From contig NZ_JBFAKK010000006.1 in the NCBI RefSeq assembly GCF_040655735.1, positions 248,001-312,000 of the forward strand: a stretch of DNA of 64,000 nucleotides, given 5' to 3'. The notes below the pieces were generated by a model. It was not told where the DNA came from. It searched no databases and saw only the letters and a program-made list of their open reading frames with translations. Shown here one piece after another: positions 7,822-19,995 of this stretch (its first letter is position 1; each line of letters starts with the position of its first letter). Both the position numbers and the translations under genes were made by a program. The stretch is from Phytomonospora sp040655735 (GTDB lineage Bacteria > Actinomycetota > Actinomycetes > Mycobacteriales > Micromonosporaceae).

Positions 7822-10374
7822 ATGCTGCGGGCCACCTTCAAGAGCCTCCTGTCGCGTAAGGCGCGGCTACTGCTGTCGGGGATCGCGATCATCCTGGGCG
7901 TGGCGTTCATCACCGGTTCGCTGGTGATGCGCGCTTCCTTCGGTTCCTCGATCGAGTCCATGTTCACGACCGCCTTCGAGAGCGTCGACGTCCAGGTCAC
8001 CTCCGAGAACTCCAACCCGGTGACCGGCCAGCCCGACCCGATCCCGGAGTCGGTGGTCTCGCAGGTGCAGTCCGTCGAGGGTGTGTCCGGCGCGACCGGG
8101 CTCGTCAGCGACGCGGCCAACACGGTCGTGGTGATCGACAAGAACGGCAAGGCGATCCCCGCTTTCGGGGCGCCGACGATCGCGTCGAACTGGACGGGCG
8201 TCGAAGACCCCTTGGAGATCCGTGAGGGCGCCGGCCCGACGGCCGACGGGGAGATCGCGATCAGCGCCAGTCTCGCCGACTCCACCGGTTACGCCGTCGG
8301 CGACCAGTTCCCGGTGATCTCGACGGTCACCTCGGAGCAGACGGCGTACAAGGTCGTCGGCGTCGTCGGCTACACCGGCGGCCGCGACACCCTGGGCGGC
8401 GAGAAGACCATGTGGTTCACCACCACCGACGCCCAGAACCTGGTGATGGGCAAGACCGGCGCCTTCACCAACATCGACGTGAAGGCCGCCTCGGGCGTCT
8501 CCGACAACGATCTGCGCGACCGGATCGGCGCGGAACTGGGTTCGTCCTACAAGGTCCAGACGGGCGACGACCTCGCCAAGGAGATCTCCGGTCAGTTCGA
8601 CGAGCTCCTGGGGGCGTTCAACAACATCCTCCTCGTCTTCGGCGGCGTCGCGGTTCTCGTCTCGATCTTCCTGATCATCAACACCTTCTCCATCATCGTC
8701 GCCCAGCGCACGCGTGAACTCGCGCTGTTCCGGGCGATGGGCGCCGGTCGCGGCCAGGTCATCAACTCGGTGCTCCTGGAGGCGGCGATCATCGGTGTCC
8801 TCGCGGGCATCGTCGGCCTCGCCCTCGGTGTACTGGTCGGCTGGGGCGGCACGGCCGCGCTGGGCGGCTTGTTCGGGGGAATGGACGCCACCCTGGCGAT
8901 CCCACCGTCGGCCATCATCTCGGCGCTGGTCATCGGCGTGGTCGTGACCATGCTGGCGGCGGTGTTCCCGGCGATCCGCGCCTCGCGGATCCCGCCGATC
9001 GCGGCACTGCGCGACGCGGCCAACGCCGAGCGCTCGGTGCTGCCCTTCGGCATCGCCGGCGGCATCTTCCTGGTCCTCGGCGGCGGCATGCTCACCTTGG
9101 CGCTCACCGGCAACGCCGGCGACAACCGGCTCGCGATGATGGGCGGCGCGCTCTTCGCGCTGTTCATCGGAGCGGTGGTCTTCACGCCGGTCATCGCACG
9201 CCCGCTGGTGTCGGTCATCGGCCGTCTGATGTCCTGGTCGATGCCGGGCAAGCTCGGGCGCCGCAACTCCGGCCGCAACCCCAGGCGCACCGCGATCACC
9301 GCGGCCGCGCTGATGATCGGTGTCACCCTGGTGACCGCGATCGGCGTGCTGAGCGCCTCGGCGCAGGCGAGCATCGACAAGTACTTCGAGAACTCCGTCA
9401 AGGCCGACCTGATGATCGGCGCGGCGGCGCCCGCCGGTCCCCCGCCGACGTTCAAGCCCGAACTGCTGGGCGAGATGAAGTCGGTCCCGGGCGTCAACAT
9501 CGTGGTCGGCGCGTGGGTCGACTTCGGCGCCAAGCGCGGCACCGAAGACGTCCTGGTGCAGGCCACCGATGACCTGGCCGGGATGAACTACATGTTCGCC
9601 GCCAAGCCAGTCGAGGGCAACACGACGACCCTCGGGCCGAACGACCTGGTCATCAACAAGATGGCGGCCGAGCAGTTCGGCCTGAAACTGGGCGACACCG
9701 TCCCCCTGAAGTTCTCCGCGGCCGAGTCGGCCAAGGACTTCACGGTCACCGGGATCACCGAGGTCAGCACCGACGGCAGCGCCACCTGGACGGTCGCGTC
9801 CAGCAACGCCGAGCAGTTCACCACCTCGAACCCGATGCAGGCCTACGTCGAACTCGACGAGGGCGCCGACACCCAGCAGGTCACCGACCAGATCAACACG
9901 CTCCTGGCCGACAACCCGCTGGTCACCGTCAACGACGTCTCGGCGCTGTCGGACCAGATCAAGGCGATCTTCGACATCATCTCGACGGTCTTCCAGGTCC
10001 TGCTGATCGTGGCCATGGGCATCGCGGTCATCGGCGTGGTCAACACGCTGACGCTGTCGGTGCTGGAACGGACCCGTGAGCTGGGGCTGCTCCGCGCGGT
10101 GGGCATGAAGAAGGGCCAGGTCACCGGCATGGTGGCGGTCGAGTCGGTGGTCATCTCCGTGTTCGGCGCGATCCTCGGTCTCGCCGTCGGCGCCGGCCTG
10201 GGCATCGCCGCCCAGCAGGCGCTGAAGGACCAGTTCATCGACGTCCTGGCGCTGCCGTGGACCACGATGGCGTTCTACCTGGTCGCGGCAGTCGTGATCG
10301 GTGTCCTCGCGGCGCTGATCCCGGCCTACCGGGCCAACAAGCTCAACGTGCTTCGGGCCATCTCCTACGAGTAG
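7822..10374 (+). CDS. ABC transporter permease, duplicated FtsX-like fold
   Basis: 850-residue permease. One N-terminal membrane helix is followed by a MacB-PCD-like extracellular domain (about 45-255), three helices with an FtsX motif (VFGGVAVLVSIFLIINTF), and central hydrophobic segments. A second extracellular domain (about 510-690) and a second FtsX unit (VLLIVAMGIAVIGVVNTLTLSV) end in AYRANKLNVLRAISYE. This two-repeat architecture is typical of actinobacterial permeases that work with one ATPase. Substrate unknown; peptides or antibiotics are likely from the family and the adjacent sensor. Confidence 0.93.
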   Translation: MLRATFKSLLSRKARLLLSGIAIILGVAFITGSLVMRASFGSSIESMFTTAFESVDVQVTSENSNPVTGQPDPIPESVVSQVQSVEGVSGATGLVSDAANTVVVIDKNGKAIPAFGAPTIASNWTGVEDPLEIREGAGPTADGEIAISASLADSTGYAVGDQFPVISTVTSEQTAYKVVGVVGYTGGRDTLGGEKTMWFTTTDAQNLVMGKTGAFTNIDVKAASGVSDNDLRDRIGAELGSSYKVQTGDDLAKEISGQFDELLGAFNNILLVFGGVAVLVSIFLIINTFSIIVAQRTRELALFRAMGAGRGQVINSVLLEAAIIGVLAGIVGLALGVLVGWGGTAALGGLFGGMDATLAIPPSAIISALVIGVVVTMLAAVFPAIRASRIPPIAALRDAANAERSVLPFGIAGGIFLVLGGGMLTLALTGNAGDNRLAMMGGALFALFIGAVVFTPVIARPLVSVIGRLMSWSMPGKLGRRNSGRNPRRTAITAAALMIGVTLVTAIGVLSASAQASIDKYFENSVKADLMIGAAAPAGPPPTFKPELLGEMKSVPGVNIVVGAWVDFGAKRGTEDVLVQATDDLAGMNYMFAAKPVEGNTTTLGPNDLVINKMAAEQFGLKLGDTVPLKFSAAESAKDFTVTGITEVSTDGSATWTVASSNAEQFTTSNPMQAYVELDEGADTQQVTDQINTLLADNPLVTVNDVSALSDQIKAIFDIISTVFQVLLIVAMGIAVIGVVNTLTLSVLERTRELGLLRAVGMKKGQVTGMVAVESVVISVFGAILGLAVGAGLGIAAQQALKDQFIDVLALPWTTMAFYLVAAVVIGVLAALIPAYRANKLNVLRAISYE

Positions 10375-10388
10375 ACCCGGGCGGGAGG

Positions 10389-10430
10389 AAACGGCACGCA
10401 CCCACTCTGCGTAGCGGGTGCGTGCCGTTT
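10389..10430 (+). terminator. Terminator after ABC permease
   Basis: Perfect 15-bp stem (AAACGGCACGCACCC / GGGTGCGTGCCGTTT) with a 12-base loop, 14 bases past the permease stop, ending in TTT. Confidence 0.85.
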
Positions 10431-10464
10431 GCGCTCAGCGGACGCGGAGCGTAATATCTAATCC

Positions 10465-10496
10465 ACAAAGGACGGTGCTCGACAACCGTCCTTTGT
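10465..10496. terminator. Second stem-loop, probable terminator for the HAD gene
   Basis: Perfect 12-bp stem (ACAAAGGACGGT / ACCGTCCTTTGT) with an 8-base loop, between the convergent permease and HAD genes. It probably stops minus-strand transcription of the HAD gene. Confidence 0.65.
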
Positions 10497-10540
10497 CCAT
10501 GTCCGGGGCTCGTCCGCGCGAAAGACGCGCAGAGGGCGGC

Positions 10541-11197
10541 TCAGCCGCCCAGGCCGCGCAGGAGTTCGACGTCGGCGTCCATGAGCGAGCCGATGACCAC
10601 CACGCCGGCCGGCGCGTCGAGCGCGACCTCGCTCGGCACCGCCAGGACACGGCAGCCGGCCGCGTAGGCCGAGGCCATGCCCGTCGGGGAGTCCTCGATC
10701 GCCACGCAGTCGCGCGGGTCGACCCCGAGCAGTTCGGCGGCCCTGGCGTACGGCTCGGCATCGGGCTTGGAGTTGACGACCTCGTCGCCGCACACGCTGA
10801 CGTCGAAGTTCTCCCGCCCGAGCGTGTTGTCGAGCAGGACGTCGGTCAGCTCGCGTGCGGTGGCGGTCACCAGGGCCGTGCGGAAACCGGCGGCGCGCAC
10901 CGCGTGCAGAAGCTCCTGGGCTCCCGGCTGCCACGGCGCGCCGGCCTTCAAAAGCTCGGCCATGCGGGTCTCCAGCCACACGACGTTGGCGCGCACGCCG
11001 TCAAGGGGAAGGCCGAGGTCGGAGTGGAACATGGCCATCGACACCGACATGTTCGTCCCGACCATCGCCTCCCGCGTGGGCGTGGAAAGGGTCTTGCCGT
11101 GATGGGCGGCGAGCTGGTCGAGCGCGATCGACCAGACCTTCTCGCTGTCGGTGAGGGTGCCGTCCATGTCGAACAGGACTGCGGCGGGGAAGGTCAC
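10541..11197 (-). CDS. HAD-superfamily hydrolase (phosphatase/phosphomutase-like)
   Basis: 218-residue HAD hydrolase. Motif I LFDMDGTLTD (nucleophile Asp, acid Asp) is at residues 7-16, motif II is VTATA, motif III is the SKPDAEPY Lys, and motif IV is AIEDSPTG. The cap between motifs I and II is helical, as in beta-phosphoglucomutase/phosphoglycolate phosphatase relatives; the substrate cannot be told. The GTG start at 11197 is preferred over an upstream in-frame start because AGGAG sits seven bases before it and the extra N-terminus is low-complexity. Confidence 0.87.
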   Translation of the reverse strand: MTFPAAVLFDMDGTLTDSEKVWSIALDQLAAHHGKTLSTPTREAMVGTNMSVSMAMFHSDLGLPLDGVRANVVWLETRMAELLKAGAPWQPGAQELLHAVRAAGFRTALVTATARELTDVLLDNTLGRENFDVSVCGDEVVNSKPDAEPYARAAELLGVDPRDCVAIEDSPTGMASAYAAGCRVLAVPSEVALDAPAGVVVIGSLMDADVELLRGLGG

Positions 11198-11334
11198 GCT
11201 GTGGCTCCTGGGAGATCGGGGTGGGCCTTGCGCGTTCAACCGTATGTGATCGCCGCCGGGGCGGGCCGGTGGACCTGCGTGGGCTTGGGCACAGGTTCGT
11301 GGCGTCCCATGCCCGGAGCTGACATTCTGTCCGG

Positions 11335-11871
11335 ATGTCACGTGATGGATCGACCCCCGGCCTCACCGTCGAGCAGATCCCCGAGCTCGGGCGCGAGCGC
11401 TTCGACGAGATCACCGGCGGCGCGCAGGACCCCTTCGAGACCGACTTCCTGGGCCTCGTGTGGGCCGACAAGGACCTGCACTTCGTGGTGCGCTCCGAGG
11501 GGCGCCTGGCGGCGCACGCGGGACTGGTCGTGCTGCCCATGACCGTCGGCCGCGAGCGGTTCGACGTCGCCGGTCTCGGCACGGTCATCGTCTCCGAGAA
11601 GATGCGCGGCCACGGTCTGGCGCGCATGGCCGTCGCCGCGGCCGTCGACCACGCCCGCGACGTGCTCGGCGTGCCCTTCGGCCTGCTCTTCTGCCTCGAC
11701 TCACGCGTCGGGCTCTACCGACGCCTCGGCTGGCGCCTCGTCGAGGGCGACGTCACCGTCGGCCAGCCCGGTGGCGAGGTCGTGATGGGGATCCGGACCA
11801 TGTGGATCCCGCTGCGCGACGGCATCGAGTGGCCCGAGGGCCCGGTGCGGTTGCGCGCCCTGCCCATGTAG
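11335..11871 (+). CDS. GNAT-family N-acetyltransferase
   Basis: 178-residue acetyltransferase. The acetyl-CoA binding stretch GLGTVIVSEKMRGHGLARMAV (around residue 80) carries the R/Q-x-x-G-x-A pattern, and RVGLYRRLGW is the usual C-terminal strand-loop. Acceptor unknown. It stands alone, divergent from the HAD gene and convergent with metH. Confidence 0.85.
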   Translation: MSRDGSTPGLTVEQIPELGRERFDEITGGAQDPFETDFLGLVWADKDLHFVVRSEGRLAAHAGLVVLPMTVGRERFDVAGLGTVIVSEKMRGHGLARMAVAAAVDHARDVLGVPFGLLFCLDSRVGLYRRLGWRLVEGDVTVGQPGGEVVMGIRTMWIPLRDGIEWPEGPVRLRALPM

Positions 11872-11889
11872 ACGCCCGGCGGACGTGGA

Positions 11890-11924
11890 AACGCCCTCGA
11901 GGGCCCGTGGCCTTCGAGGGCGTT
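11890..11924. terminator. Bidirectional terminator between GNAT and metH
   Basis: Perfect 11-bp stem (AACGCCCTCGA / TCGAGGGCGTT) with a 13-base loop, between convergent stop codons. Confidence 0.75.
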
Positions 11925-11930
11925 GTCGTC

Positions 11931-15470
<3,540 letters not shown>

Positions 15471-15512
15471 CCGACAAGGTTAGCCACCGAAACGGACGCG
15501 TACCCTGGCCGG
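15471..15512. promoter_or_regulatory. Compact divergent promoter, metH / PAC2
   Basis: The 42-bp gap holds TACCCT six bases before the PAC2 GTG on the plus strand and TAACCT six bases before the metH GTG on the minus strand. Both fit -10 elements for leaderless mRNAs, with overlapping -35 regions. Inference from sequence spacing. Confidence 0.45.
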
Positions 15513-16379
15513 GTGACAGAGTTCGACGGTCTTCCCACATTGCGGTCCCCTGTGCTCATCGCCGCCTTCGAGGGGTGGAACGACGCGACGGGTGCCTCCG
15601 TGGAGACGATCGAGCACCTCGCCGAGCAGTGGGGAGCGCAGCGGATCGGGCATCTCGACCCCGATCCGTACTACGACTTCCAGGTCAATCGCCCTACGCT
15701 GACCCGCGACGGCGACGGCAAGCGGCAGATCGAGTGGCCCACGAGCCACTTCACCTCCTGTTCGCCGGACGGCACCGAGCGTGACGTCGTCTTGCTGCAT
15801 GGGATCGAACCGAACATGCGCTGGGGCTCGTTCTGCGAGGACATTCTTGAGCTATGTCACAGTCTCGAGGTGGATCAGGTGATCCTCTTGGGGGCTCTGC
15901 TGTCCGACGTGGCCTACACGCGGCCGCTGCCGGTGTCCGGAACAGCCGCCGACTCGGCGATGGCCGAGCGGCTGAAGCTGACGCCTTCGGCTTATGAGGG
16001 GCCGACGGGGATCGTGGGGGTCCTGCAGGAGGCGATCGCGCACGCGGGCCTGCCCGTGGTGTCGTTCTGGGTGCACATCCCGCACTATGCGGCGGCCTCG
16101 CCGTGCCCGAAGGCGACTCTGGCGCTGGCCAGCCGGCTTGAGGAGATCCTCGACATCCCGGTGCCCACCGGTGGTCTCGTCGAGGACACCGCCGACTGGG
16201 AGAACTCGATCGCCGAGCTGGCCGGGTCCGATGCCGAGATCGCCGAGTACATCGAGTCGCTGGAGCAGCAGGACGACCAGCCGTCGCCGCAGCCCAACGG
16301 TGACGAGATCGCCCGCGACTTCGAGCGCTACCTGCGCCGCCGCGGTGGTCAAAGCGGGAGCGAGCCCAGCGGCGAGTAG
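15513..16379 (+). CDS. PAC2-family protein
   Basis: 288-residue member of the PAC2 (proteasome-assembly-chaperone-like) family, conserved beside metH in actinobacteria (Rv2125-like). Typical motifs are LIAAFEGWNDATGAS at the N-terminus, FTSCSPDGTERDVVLLHGIEPNMRW, and LLGALLSDVAYTRP. No enzymatic residues are recognised. The C-terminal tail is acidic and ends in an RYLRRRGG segment. A link to the proteasome is suggested only by fold and synteny. GTG start at 15513, probably leaderless. Confidence 0.88.
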   Translation: MTEFDGLPTLRSPVLIAAFEGWNDATGASVETIEHLAEQWGAQRIGHLDPDPYYDFQVNRPTLTRDGDGKRQIEWPTSHFTSCSPDGTERDVVLLHGIEPNMRWGSFCEDILELCHSLEVDQVILLGALLSDVAYTRPLPVSGTAADSAMAERLKLTPSAYEGPTGIVGVLQEAIAHAGLPVVSFWVHIPHYAAASPCPKATLALASRLEEILDIPVPTGGLVEDTADWENSIAELAGSDAEIAEYIESLEQQDDQPSPQPNGDEIARDFERYLRRRGGQSGSEPSGE

Positions 16380-16531
16380 GGCCGGAAGAACGGCCCGCGC
16401 GGCCTTCAGTCGCACAACGAGTCCGTCTCATGACGCCCGGTCGACCCGACAATTCCTGACCACACCCGGTCTCGGTCGTTTCATGGTCACTCGCTAGGCT
16501 CGCCCGGGTCTACCCCCTCCCGGAGGCGATC

Positions 16532-18193
16532 TTGCACATCCTGCTGCTTGTTTCCGCGTTCAACGGTTTGAGTCAGAGAGCCTGGACCGCGCTGTGCGCG
16601 GAGGGCCACCAGGTCGACATCGCGCTCGCCGACATCGGAGCGGAGGCGATCGCCGAGACGGTCGCCGACCTCGGGCCCGACCTGATCATCTGCCCCTTCC
16701 TGAAGCACCGTGTGCCGGAGAAGGTGTGGAGCTCGTGGCCGACGGTGATCATTCACCCCGGGCCCGTCGGCGACCGCGGGCCGTCCTCGCTGGACTACGC
16801 GATCACCGACCACGAGCGGTTGTGGGGGGTCACCGCGCTCCAGGCGGTCGAGGAGATGGACGCCGGACCGATCTGGGCGACGCGGACCTTCGCGATGCCC
16901 GAGCGCCCGGGCTCGAAGTCGGCGCTGTACAACGGGCCCGTCGCCGACGCGGCCATGGAGTGCATCGCCGAGGTCGTGGAGAAGGCCCTCGACCCCGGGT
17001 TCCTGCCCACCCCGCAGGAAGAGGCCGAGCGGGCCGTCCCGCACGCGACGACCCGGCCGCTGCTGCGCCGCGACGAGCGCCTGTTCGACTGGTCGCAGCC
17101 CGCCGCCGAGATCGTCAACCGGATCGCCGCCTCCGACTCGACACCGGGCGTGCGCACCGAGCTGGGCGGCATGACCGTGCACGTCTACGACGCCCACCTC
17201 GGCGGTGCCGTCGACGCCGGCGCGCAGCCGGGCTCGATCGTCGGCAAGTACGAGGACGCCGTCGCCGTGGCCGCCGGCGACCGCCGCGCGGTGTGGATCG
17301 GCCGCGCCAAGCACCCCCGCAAAGAAGGCGGCAGCGGCGTGAAACTGTCGGCCGCGGCGATCCTCGGGCACGTCGGCGCGCCGCACGTCGAGGCCCCGCC
17401 GTCGCTGCGCGAGGTCGACTACGAGCGCATCGGGCCCGTCGGGGTCCTGACCGTCCGCAGCCACAACGGCGCCATGGGCACCGTCCAGTGCCGCCGGATC
17501 CTCGACGCCCTCGACTACGCCCTCGACCAGGACACCTCGGTCCTGGTGTTCAAAGGGACCCCGGAGTTCTTCTCCAACGGCATCGACCTCAACGCCATCG
17601 AGGCCGCCGAAGACCCCGCCCGCGAGGCCTGGGACAACATCAACGCCATCAACGACGTCTGCACGGCTTTGGTCACCGACACCGGGCAGCTCACGATCGC
17701 CGCGTACACCGCCAGCGCGGGAGCGGGCGGCGCGATGCTCGGCCTCGCCGCCGACGTCGCCCTGGCCCGCGACGGGATCGTGCTGAACCCGTACTACGAC
17801 ATCGGGCTGTTCGGGTCGGAGCTGCACACCTACACGCTCCCCCGCCGCGTCGGCGTCGAAGTCGCCGGTCAGCTCCTCGACGACAAGCAGCCCGTCGACG
17901 CCGCCGGAGCCCTGCACCTCGGCCTCGTCGACGGTGTCGGCCCGCGCGATCCCGCCGCCTTCGACGAGTGGCTCATCGAGCAGGCCGAGCTGTACGCCTC
18001 GCCGGAGAACTGGCGCCAGACCTACGAGGCCAAGCTGCGCTTCCTGACCAACTCCCGGCCCCCGGCCTACTACGCCGCGCGCGAGCTTGCCGAGATGGCG
18101 CAGGACATCTTCGACGACCGCTCCGGCTTCACCGCCGCCCGGCGGGCCTTCGTCGGCAAGCAGCCCCTCCAGGCCGCGCACGCCGCGCGCTGA
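16532..18193 (+). CDS. HypX/HoxX-like formyltransferase-enoyl-CoA hydratase fusion
   Basis: 553-residue two-domain protein. Residues 1 to about 265 are formyl-THF transferase-like, with IIHPGPVGDRGPSSLDYAI carrying the HPG core. Residues about 300-480 are enoyl-CoA hydratase/isomerase-like (FSNGIDLNAIE; ASAGAGGAMLGLAADV oxyanion region). In HypX of aerobic hydrogen oxidisers this pair makes CO for the [NiFe]-hydrogenase active site from formyl-THF through formyl-CoA. No hydrogenase genes are in the window, so the role here is inferred only from architecture. The TTG start is supported by GGAGG eight bases upstream. Confidence 0.82.
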   Translation: MHILLLVSAFNGLSQRAWTALCAEGHQVDIALADIGAEAIAETVADLGPDLIICPFLKHRVPEKVWSSWPTVIIHPGPVGDRGPSSLDYAITDHERLWGVTALQAVEEMDAGPIWATRTFAMPERPGSKSALYNGPVADAAMECIAEVVEKALDPGFLPTPQEEAERAVPHATTRPLLRRDERLFDWSQPAAEIVNRIAASDSTPGVRTELGGMTVHVYDAHLGGAVDAGAQPGSIVGKYEDAVAVAAGDRRAVWIGRAKHPRKEGGSGVKLSAAAILGHVGAPHVEAPPSLREVDYERIGPVGVLTVRSHNGAMGTVQCRRILDALDYALDQDTSVLVFKGTPEFFSNGIDLNAIEAAEDPAREAWDNINAINDVCTALVTDTGQLTIAAYTASAGAGGAMLGLAADVALARDGIVLNPYYDIGLFGSELHTYTLPRRVGVEVAGQLLDDKQPVDAAGALHLGLVDGVGPRDPAAFDEWLIEQAELYASPENWRQTYEAKLRFLTNSRPPAYYAARELAEMAQDIFDDRSGFTAARRAFVGKQPLQAAHAAR

Positions 18194-18202
18194 ACGACCG
18201 CG

Positions 18203-18234
18203 AGGGCCGGTCCCCACGGGCGGGAACCGGCCCT
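18203..18234. terminator. Terminator after hypX-like gene
   Basis: Stem AGGGCCGGT / ACCGGCCCT around a 14-base loop followed by TTT, between the convergent hypX-like and MerR genes. Confidence 0.75.
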
Positions 18235-18245
18235 TTTCCATGTGC

Positions 18246-19154
18246 CTAAGCGCGCAGGGCCTCGATGACCCACTCGAACGCGGGAACCGCCGGTTTGAAC
18301 GGCGGCCACTCGTTCAGCACGCCCAGCAGCTCCCAGTAGCGCTCGACCTTGCGGCTGGTGAAGGTCGCCAGCGAGTCGGCCAGCCGCTCCCGCGCTTCGG
18401 CGTCGTAGTCGCCGTCGAGCAGTTCGGCCAGGAGCGCCGCGCCTTCCGGCGAGTCGGGCGCGATGCCCGCCTCGACGGCCGCGCCGACCTTCTCGACGAC
18501 CGTCGCCGGCTCGAAGGGCACCGGCTCGGCCGGGCCGCCCATCGCGCCGGTGACGGCCATCTGCCGCGTGCGCATGCGGAAGTCCTCGTCGGTGATCAGC
18601 TCGGCCAGCTCGACCCACGCGTCGACCTGGGCCGGGGTCGGCTCGTCGGGCAGGGTGGTCGGAAGCGAGCGCATGGACGCGGCGATCCCCGCGCCCGGTG
18701 CGCCGTCCTCGATGCCGGCGAAGGTCTCGCTGACGAAGTCGTCGATCAGCCGCTGCCGTTCGGCGGCCGACAGTCGGGCGAGTTGGTGCATGAGTCTCAT
18801 CTCCTCGGTCGTGGTGTCACGGTGAGCGACCGTCGACAGGACCGCGCGCCGCGTCCGCAGGACGCGGATCTCGGCGTCGAGTGCCCGCACGTGCGACGCG
18901 GCCACCTCGGACAGCGTCGAGCGGCCGGCCAGGACCTCGCGCACCATGGGCAGGTCGAGGCCGAGTTCGCGCAGCGTGCGGACCAGTTCGAGCCGCGCCA
19001 CGGCGGCGCTGTCGTAGAGGCGGTATCCGCCGGCCGACCGGGTGGTCGGCGGCAGGACGCCCTCGTCGGACCAGAACCGCACGGTCCGCACCGGGACGCC
19101 CGACGTGCGGGCGAGTTCGCCGATGGTGAACAGGCGGTTCGGGTCGTCGCTCAT
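18246..19154 (-). CDS. MerR-family transcriptional regulator
   Basis: 302-residue regulator. The N-terminal winged helix (LFTIGELARTSGVPVRTVRFW, then GGYRLYD) is canonical MerR, followed by the dimerisation helix. The long C-terminal region (about 110-302) is helical with no ligand motif I recognise. It lacks the Cys pattern of metal sensors, so an organic ligand or protein partner is more likely. The adjacent divergent isomerase-like gene could be its target. Confidence 0.87.
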   Translation of the reverse strand: MSDDPNRLFTIGELARTSGVPVRTVRFWSDEGVLPPTTRSAGGYRLYDSAAVARLELVRTLRELGLDLPMVREVLAGRSTLSEVAASHVRALDAEIRVLRTRRAVLSTVAHRDTTTEEMRLMHQLARLSAAERQRLIDDFVSETFAGIEDGAPGAGIAASMRSLPTTLPDEPTPAQVDAWVELAELITDEDFRMRTRQMAVTGAMGGPAEPVPFEPATVVEKVGAAVEAGIAPDSPEGAALLAELLDGDYDAEARERLADSLATFTSRKVERYWELLGVLNEWPPFKPAVPAFEWVIEALRA

Positions 19155-19298
19155 GGGAGGAGCCTCCGGCTTCCAGTGGGTGGAGGGTCAAAGCGATTAT
19201 CCGGTGATGGTGACGCGGAGCACGCTCGCTGGGCGATCATTCCCGTGATGGGCGGGAGTCTTACTCGGCGGACGCCCTTCGAGGACTGGAGATTCGAC

Positions 19299-19928
19299 AT
19301 GGCAGGTACGACACCGTGGCCGCTGGTGCACGCCGAGCGGGCGGCTCTCGCGGCCGATCTGGCCGGTTTGAGCGGCGAGGGGTGGGCGACGCCGTCGCTG
19401 TGCGCGGGTTTGAGCGTGCGGGAGGTGCTGGCGCACCTGACGGCAGGGGCGAGCCTGAGCCCGCTGAGATGGTTCGCCGGGGTCGTCCGGTGCCGCTTCG
19501 ACTTCGATCGGCAGGTGGCGATGCGTCTCGCCGAGCAGCTCGGCGCCTCGCCGGGCGAGACGCTGGAGCGGTTCCGGAATGTCGTGGGCAGCCGCACGAA
19601 GCCGCCGCTGCCGGTGATGGCCATGCTCGGTGAGGTGGTCGTGCACGGGGAGGACATCCGGCGTCCGCTGGGGATCGGGCGGGAGCATCCGTCCGAGACC
19701 GTCACGGCGGTCGCGGAGTACTACGCGGGCACCGACCAGGTGGTCTTGGCGAAAGGCCGCATCGGGGGGCTGAGGCTGGAGGCCGTCGATGGACCGTTCA
19801 GAGCCGGGGACGAGGGCGGCGCGGTGGTGTCCGGGCGGACGATCGCGCTGGTGATGGCGATGACCGGGCGGATGGCGTACTGCGAGGAGCTGGGCGGCGA
19901 CGGCGTTGGGGTGTTGCGGGACAGGTGA
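19299..19928 (+). CDS. Maleylpyruvate isomerase-family / DinB-like mycothiol-dependent protein
   Basis: 209-residue protein with the four-helix DinB/MDMPI fold. The metal-site pattern is visible: LSVREVLAHLTAG (His near residue 45) and MLGEVVVHGEDIRRPLG (HGEDI, near residue 115). In this family mycothiol-dependent isomerases and transferases are common, which fits the presence of mshC nearby. Substrate unknown. The start at 19299 has GGAGA seven bases upstream. It lies 144 bp from the divergent MerR gene. Confidence 0.8.
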   Translation: MAGTTPWPLVHAERAALAADLAGLSGEGWATPSLCAGLSVREVLAHLTAGASLSPLRWFAGVVRCRFDFDRQVAMRLAEQLGASPGETLERFRNVVGSRTKPPLPVMAMLGEVVVHGEDIRRPLGIGREHPSETVTAVAEYYAGTDQVVLAKGRIGGLRLEAVDGPFRAGDEGGAVVSGRTIALVMAMTGRMAYCEELGGDGVGVLRDR

Positions 19929-19941
19929 CGCGGCTTCGGGC

Positions 19942-19980
19942 ACCGGTTCGGGTCGTTGATCTCCACGACGCCGAACCGGT
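19942..19980. terminator. Bidirectional terminator before mshC
   Basis: Outer arms ACCGGTTCGG / CCGAACCGGT (10 bp) and inner arms GTCGT / ACGAC form an extended stem with a one-base bulge, between convergent genes. Confidence 0.75.
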
Positions 19981-19995
19981 TCGCGAAACGGCGCG

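Noticed and set aside
7867..10401. 844-residue open frame antisense to the ABC permease
   Set aside because: His/Asp/Gln/Arg-rich low-complexity product typical of antisense frames; the permease on the other strand is unambiguous.
10541..11341. 266-residue version of the HAD hydrolase
   Set aside because: The extra 48 residues lack conservation and ribosome site; AGGAG supports the GTG at 11197.
15471..15512. Cobalamin riboswitch upstream of metH
   Set aside because: Only 42 bp separate metH from the divergent gene, and no conserved B12-box sequence is present.
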